From assembly GCA_038203525.1 (NCBI GenBank), contig JBBRDW010000020.1, positions 1 to 47,532 on the forward strand: a DNA stretch of 47,532 bases, read 5' to 3'. Positions 44,073 through 47,532 of this stretch are shown here, piece after piece (within the stretch, counting starts at the first letter, position 1; each line of letters opens with the position of its first letter). The DNA comes from Limnovirga sp038203525 (GTDB lineage Bacteria; Bacteroidota; Bacteroidia; Chitinophagales; Chitinophagaceae). The translations under genes were made by a program, and so were the position numbers. The notes below the pieces were generated by a model that made no database searches, was not told where the DNA came from, and saw only the letters and a list, made by a program, of their open reading frames with translations.

Positions 44073-45668
44073 ATGTACACCACACGAAAAGATTTTCTAA
44101 AGCAAACTGGCTTTGCATTATCTGGTTCATTTTTGCCCTATTCCAAAATATTTGGCAATTTATTTCAAGCATCAGCAGTGGATACCAGCCATCCAAAAGA
44201 TTGTGTTGATTTACGAGGTTATCTATTTACTGAAAGTAAAATCAGGCATGATAACGCTGGGGACATTTTCACTTACTGCAAGAATGTGACAGATCATGAT
44301 ACCAATGACCCATTAAAAGATGTATTTTATAAAGGGGATAAAGGATCCTGCACAACCGCTGATGTAAATGACTGTCGCTGGTCTGATGCACATGATAAAA
44401 AATGGCTTGATGAAATGGTTCCTGAAACAACTTTAAAATATAAGGTGTCTTATCCAAAATCAGCAAACCAAACGGCAAACGGACACGATTATCAAAATGT
44501 GCGCCTACCCTGCATTATACTTTTTCATGCAGGTGGTTTTAAGGAATGTACCCCTTATGATGATGATTTTATGGAAACACTGCTTAAAGAATTTGCCCTA
44601 AAAGGTTTTATAGCTATATCGGTAAGTTACAGAACCGGGCGACTTTCAGACAGCAGTAGAACCTCTGCCCATGAGCAGCTTGCAACCTACAGGGGAATAC
44701 AAGATGCTCGGGGTGCCATAAGGACAATAATGAGCAGGCATAGTGGTAGTGAAGCCTTTAATTATGGTAATTTTAAGATAGACAAAAACCAGGTTTTTAT
44801 TGGTGGCGCAAGTGCTGGTGCAGCCATTTGTATGAATGTTGGTTACCTTAGAACCCAAACGATGGTTAACGATACTTTCCCCGTAGATGCTACAAGTCAA
44901 TTAACAATAGAAGAGGCACTTGGGCCAATTGATGCTGACTACTATGATTCAAACCCTATGGATGCATTGCCTGTAATACGTGGAATTTTATCATGCTGGG
45001 GGGCATTGCGTATGCCGAAATCTAATGATTCAGGCGAACCCGTTTTTTTTCTCCCTGATGGTAATGTTGTTACCAATAGCCAGAATCCTCCAGTAATTGC
45101 TTTCCATGGCAAGGAGGACAGGACTAATGATTATGACGATGATGACTATCAAAATTTTATAAATTCCACTACTACTTCAAGAAGAAAAGAAAATTTTTGT
45201 TTGTTAGAGGCGAAAAATTTTATAATTAAACAACCCGTTTTAGATCCCCCTGAAGCATTTGTTAAAAAAGGCAGTGGCTTAAATATTTACAATATACTTA
45301 AAGACAGTCGTATAGACCGATTTACACTTTTATATACTGATTGCGATTGCGGTCACGGACTAGATGATATGAAAATCCCATATCTGAGCGATTATAGTTC
45401 TGGATTTACAGACGATCTGAATGTCACAAAATACATCGCATCAAGAATGGCGGTTTTTTGCCAGATAATTATGAATTACTCCTCAAGTTCCCGGGTGCAT
45501 CCACCTGCTAACTATACATCCGGAACTATAGTAAGCCGCTCCTTTTTTGTTGACTGTAAAGATGATCGGCATTGTGTTTTAGATGAAAATGGAAATAAAA
45601 CTTATCCGGAAGCAAATAACTGTAATTTAAATAATTTAGATACAGATTGTAACCCTCCAAATCTTTAA
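44073..45668 (+). CDS. Secreted alpha/beta-hydrolase (carboxylesterase-like)
   Basis: The 531-residue protein begins MYTTRKDFLKQTGFALSGSF, an export signal resembling a Tat signal (RKDFLK in place of RRxFLK). The fold shows the oxyanion motif HAGGF (~152-156), AISVSYRTG, and the nucleophile elbow GGASAGAA (G-x-S-x-G, Ser ~249). Candidate acid and base residues are in AFHGKEDR and the CGHGLDD segment. These fit esterases of the BD-FAE/carboxylesterase type. Unusual features are a Cys- and Asp-rich N-terminal region (~60-125) and a C-terminal Cys/Asn-rich tail (CNLNNLDTDCNPPNL). Substrate is unknown. Confidence 0.75.
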   Translation: MYTTRKDFLKQTGFALSGSFLPYSKIFGNLFQASAVDTSHPKDCVDLRGYLFTESKIRHDNAGDIFTYCKNVTDHDTNDPLKDVFYKGDKGSCTTADVNDCRWSDAHDKKWLDEMVPETTLKYKVSYPKSANQTANGHDYQNVRLPCIILFHAGGFKECTPYDDDFMETLLKEFALKGFIAISVSYRTGRLSDSSRTSAHEQLATYRGIQDARGAIRTIMSRHSGSEAFNYGNFKIDKNQVFIGGASAGAAICMNVGYLRTQTMVNDTFPVDATSQLTIEEALGPIDADYYDSNPMDALPVIRGILSCWGALRMPKSNDSGEPVFFLPDGNVVTNSQNPPVIAFHGKEDRTNDYDDDDYQNFINSTTTSRRKENFCLLEAKNFIIKQPVLDPPEAFVKKGSGLNIYNILKDSRIDRFTLLYTDCDCGHGLDDMKIPYLSDYSSGFTDDLNVTKYIASRMAVFCQIIMNYSSSSRVHPPANYTSGTIVSRSFFVDCKDDRHCVLDENGNKTYPEANNCNLNNLDTDCNPPNL

Positions 45669-45704
45669 TAAAAAATATAAAATAATTAAACTAAAATTTC
45701 TTTT

Positions 45705-47531
45705 ATGAAAAATATAATTCAAACAACAATTCTTTTATTAAGTTTTTTAGCGACAGTTAATGCACAACCCGGTACACTTGATAAAACATTCAGTAATAAT
45801 GGAAAATTTTTCGAAGATTCATTTACCGGCAATTGTACGGCTGTAGCTATACAAAAAGATGGTAAGATTGTAACAGGCGGTATTTATGATGCCAATAAGG
45901 AAGAAAATATAGCTTTCATTTTCGCGAGATTTAATACGGATGGCAGCCTTGATGAAACCTTTGGAGAGAATGGAAAGGCAATAATAACAAGGGTGGAAAA
46001 CATATTAATATACGATCAGATGAGAGGTTTGTCCATACAGGAAGATGGCAAAATAATTGGCTGTGGCAGGGTTGTTGGCAATAATGTTGGCCGCTATTCT
46101 GATATTGCAGTAATTCGTTTAAATGCAGATGGAAAGTTAGACAATTCATTTAGCGATAATGGGGTGCTTGTTTTAAACATTACAAAGGAAGATCAGGTGA
46201 CAGATATGGTACTACAGACGGATGGTAAAATATTACTTTCAGGGGACGACGGTGAAGAAAGTGTAAGTTATATTACACGTATTTTACCTGATGGGAAATA
46301 CGATGAGACTTTTGGAGAAAAGGGAGTAGTTTTTTTGAGAAATCTTTCTATCAGTAATATAGGTGCAATCACCTTACAGGCAGATAATAAAATATTGATT
46401 TGTGGTGAATATTTTGGCAAAAGCCTTTTTGTAATGCGCTTTTTACCGAATGGTAGTTTCGATAATACATTTGATGAGGAAAAAGATGGTATTACTGGAA
46501 TTATCTTTGCAGATGATGAATTTCCAAATGCCAATTTATATGATATTGCAGTACAGCCAGACGGTAAAATATTAGTAGCGGGTTCTGCAGGTATAAACAG
46601 TTTCTACGAAATTGCTTTGGCAAGGTTTAAAGCCGACGGTTCAATAGATTCTGCTTTTGGGGATAAAACAGGTTATACAGTTTTATCAACGGAGAATGGT
46701 ACTGCAGTCGCATACAATGTTGCGGTTACAGGCGATAAAATTATACTTACCTGTGCTTACTCTACTGTTGAAGCAAGCTCCGGTTTTGAAGCGGTAAGGT
46801 ATAATATGGATGGTACATTGGATTCTGCTTTTGGAGAAAATGGCGTAGCTGTAACAAGTTTTTCTAACTTACGCCTTCTTTACGCCGGACATGGCGCAGT
46901 ACAGGCAGATGGAAAGATTGTAATAGGTGGGGCAGGCTACCAGGAAGGCGAATACAATTTTACCAATATTGCTTTAGCCCGTTTTAATAATGAGATTGTA
47001 CTCCCCATCATCTACAGCAAATTTGCCGCTACCCAAACCAAAGAATACATAACCCTTAACTGGCAAACTTCTACAGAATTAAACAACAAATATTTTGTGG
47101 TAGAGCGCAGCAATAATGGGGTTAATTATACTGGTGTTGCACAAGTAAATAGTGTAGCCACAGGTGCAGCAGTACAGAATTATGCCTATACCGATAAACT
47201 GCCGCTGGCAGGTAACAATTATTACCGCCTTAAACAGGTGGACAAAGATGGCAAGTTTAGCTACAGCAAAACCATCAACATCGCTTATTTAAAACCGGGC
47301 AGCATACAATTGTTCCCCAACCCAGCAAAAGATAAGCTTACCGTAAAAGGTTTAAATGCTACAATAACCAGCACCATTGCGGTTCTTGATATACAGGGCA
47401 AGCAATTGCTGCAGTTTACAGCTAAGGATGCAAGCTATAGCTTTAGCATTGGCAGCCTTGCACCAGGTAGTTATATGGTAAGGGTAAAAGATGCAAATGG
47501 TATTGCGGTGGAGAAGTTTGTGAAACAGTAA
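45705..47531 (+). CDS. Secreted delta-60 repeat protein with T9SS sorting domain
   Basis: The 608-residue protein has a signal peptide (MKNIIQTTILLLSFLATVNA). It then has seven delta-60-type repeats of ~50-60 residues, each with a GSLDETFGENG-like start and a QxDGKIxxGG end (residues ~20-430). A fibronectin-like stretch (EYITLNWQTSTELNNKYFVV) follows, then a T9SS type A C-terminal domain (IQLFPNPAKDKLTVKG to VEKFVKQ). It is probably a surface or released beta-propeller protein. It starts 36 bases after the esterase stop on the same strand, so co-expression is possible. The stop ends one base before the window edge. Confidence 0.85.
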   Translation: MKNIIQTTILLLSFLATVNAQPGTLDKTFSNNGKFFEDSFTGNCTAVAIQKDGKIVTGGIYDANKEENIAFIFARFNTDGSLDETFGENGKAIITRVENILIYDQMRGLSIQEDGKIIGCGRVVGNNVGRYSDIAVIRLNADGKLDNSFSDNGVLVLNITKEDQVTDMVLQTDGKILLSGDDGEESVSYITRILPDGKYDETFGEKGVVFLRNLSISNIGAITLQADNKILICGEYFGKSLFVMRFLPNGSFDNTFDEEKDGITGIIFADDEFPNANLYDIAVQPDGKILVAGSAGINSFYEIALARFKADGSIDSAFGDKTGYTVLSTENGTAVAYNVAVTGDKIILTCAYSTVEASSGFEAVRYNMDGTLDSAFGENGVAVTSFSNLRLLYAGHGAVQADGKIVIGGAGYQEGEYNFTNIALARFNNEIVLPIIYSKFAATQTKEYITLNWQTSTELNNKYFVVERSNNGVNYTGVAQVNSVATGAAVQNYAYTDKLPLAGNNYYRLKQVDKDGKFSYSKTINIAYLKPGSIQLFPNPAKDKLTVKGLNATITSTIAVLDIQGKQLLQFTAKDASYSFSIGSLAPGSYMVRVKDANGIAVEKFVKQ

Positions 47532-47532
47532 T

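Overview
The window looks like chromosomal DNA from a member of the Bacteroidota, probably Chitinophagaceae or close kin. This is inferred from AT-rich intergenic DNA, few clear Shine-Dalgarno sites, TAnnTTTG-like promoter elements, three secreted proteins with type IX secretion (T9SS) C-terminal sorting domains, a GLPGLI/DUF4412-like secreted protein, four-helix-bundle (23S rRNA intervening-sequence type) cassettes and a large set of ~800-residue double-FtsX ABC permeases. No tRNA, rRNA, CRISPR array, transposase or phage gene was recognised.

Region 1 (1-9995) is mostly housekeeping and secreted proteins: a gene cut by the left edge, an outer-membrane barrel-like protein, the ribosomal operon rpsF-rpsR-rplI, a thioredoxin-fold lipoprotein-like protein, malate dehydrogenase, a secreted GSDH-type sugar dehydrogenase, isocitrate dehydrogenase (minus strand) and two small secreted proteins. 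Region 2 (10130-13337) has a TPR protein and a secreted VCBS/FG-GAP protein.

Region 3 (13639-43034) is the centrepiece. Eight tandem paralogous MacB/FtsX-type permeases (P1-P8, numbered left to right, all minus strand) lie downstream of one ATP-binding protein (36718-37395) and one HlyD-type membrane fusion protein (37874-39130). A DUF4097-type beta-solenoid protein sits between P6 and P7. A divergent NtrC-type response regulator and a histidine kinase (39790-43034) sit beyond the fusion protein and probably control the locus. Eight permeases for one ATPase suggests interchangeable permeases around a shared ATPase/adaptor, or dependence on ATPases elsewhere. No outer-membrane TolC-like gene is present. 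Two four-helix-bundle cassettes interrupt the locus, one between fusion protein and ATPase (frameshifted) and one between regulator and kinase. Both are antisense to their hosts, bounded by imperfect inverted repeats, and placed with almost identical geometry.

Region 4 (43035-47531) has a 700-base non-coding stretch, a 91-residue mini-copy of an alpha/beta-hydrolase segment, a full-length 531-residue esterase-like protein and a delta-60-repeat T9SS protein.

Throughout, a family of imperfect palindromic intergenic repeats recurs. Its inner core is GTTGCGTCGCACTCTTGTAC or a variant, and its outer end resembles TTTTTTGAGCCAGGC. At least one arm lies in every gap between permease genes and in most other long intergenic regions (16 loci found by eye). 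One copy at ~4541-4690 carries a nested ~112-bp element with perfect terminal inverted repeats. The permease array together with this repeat family is the most unusual structure in the window.
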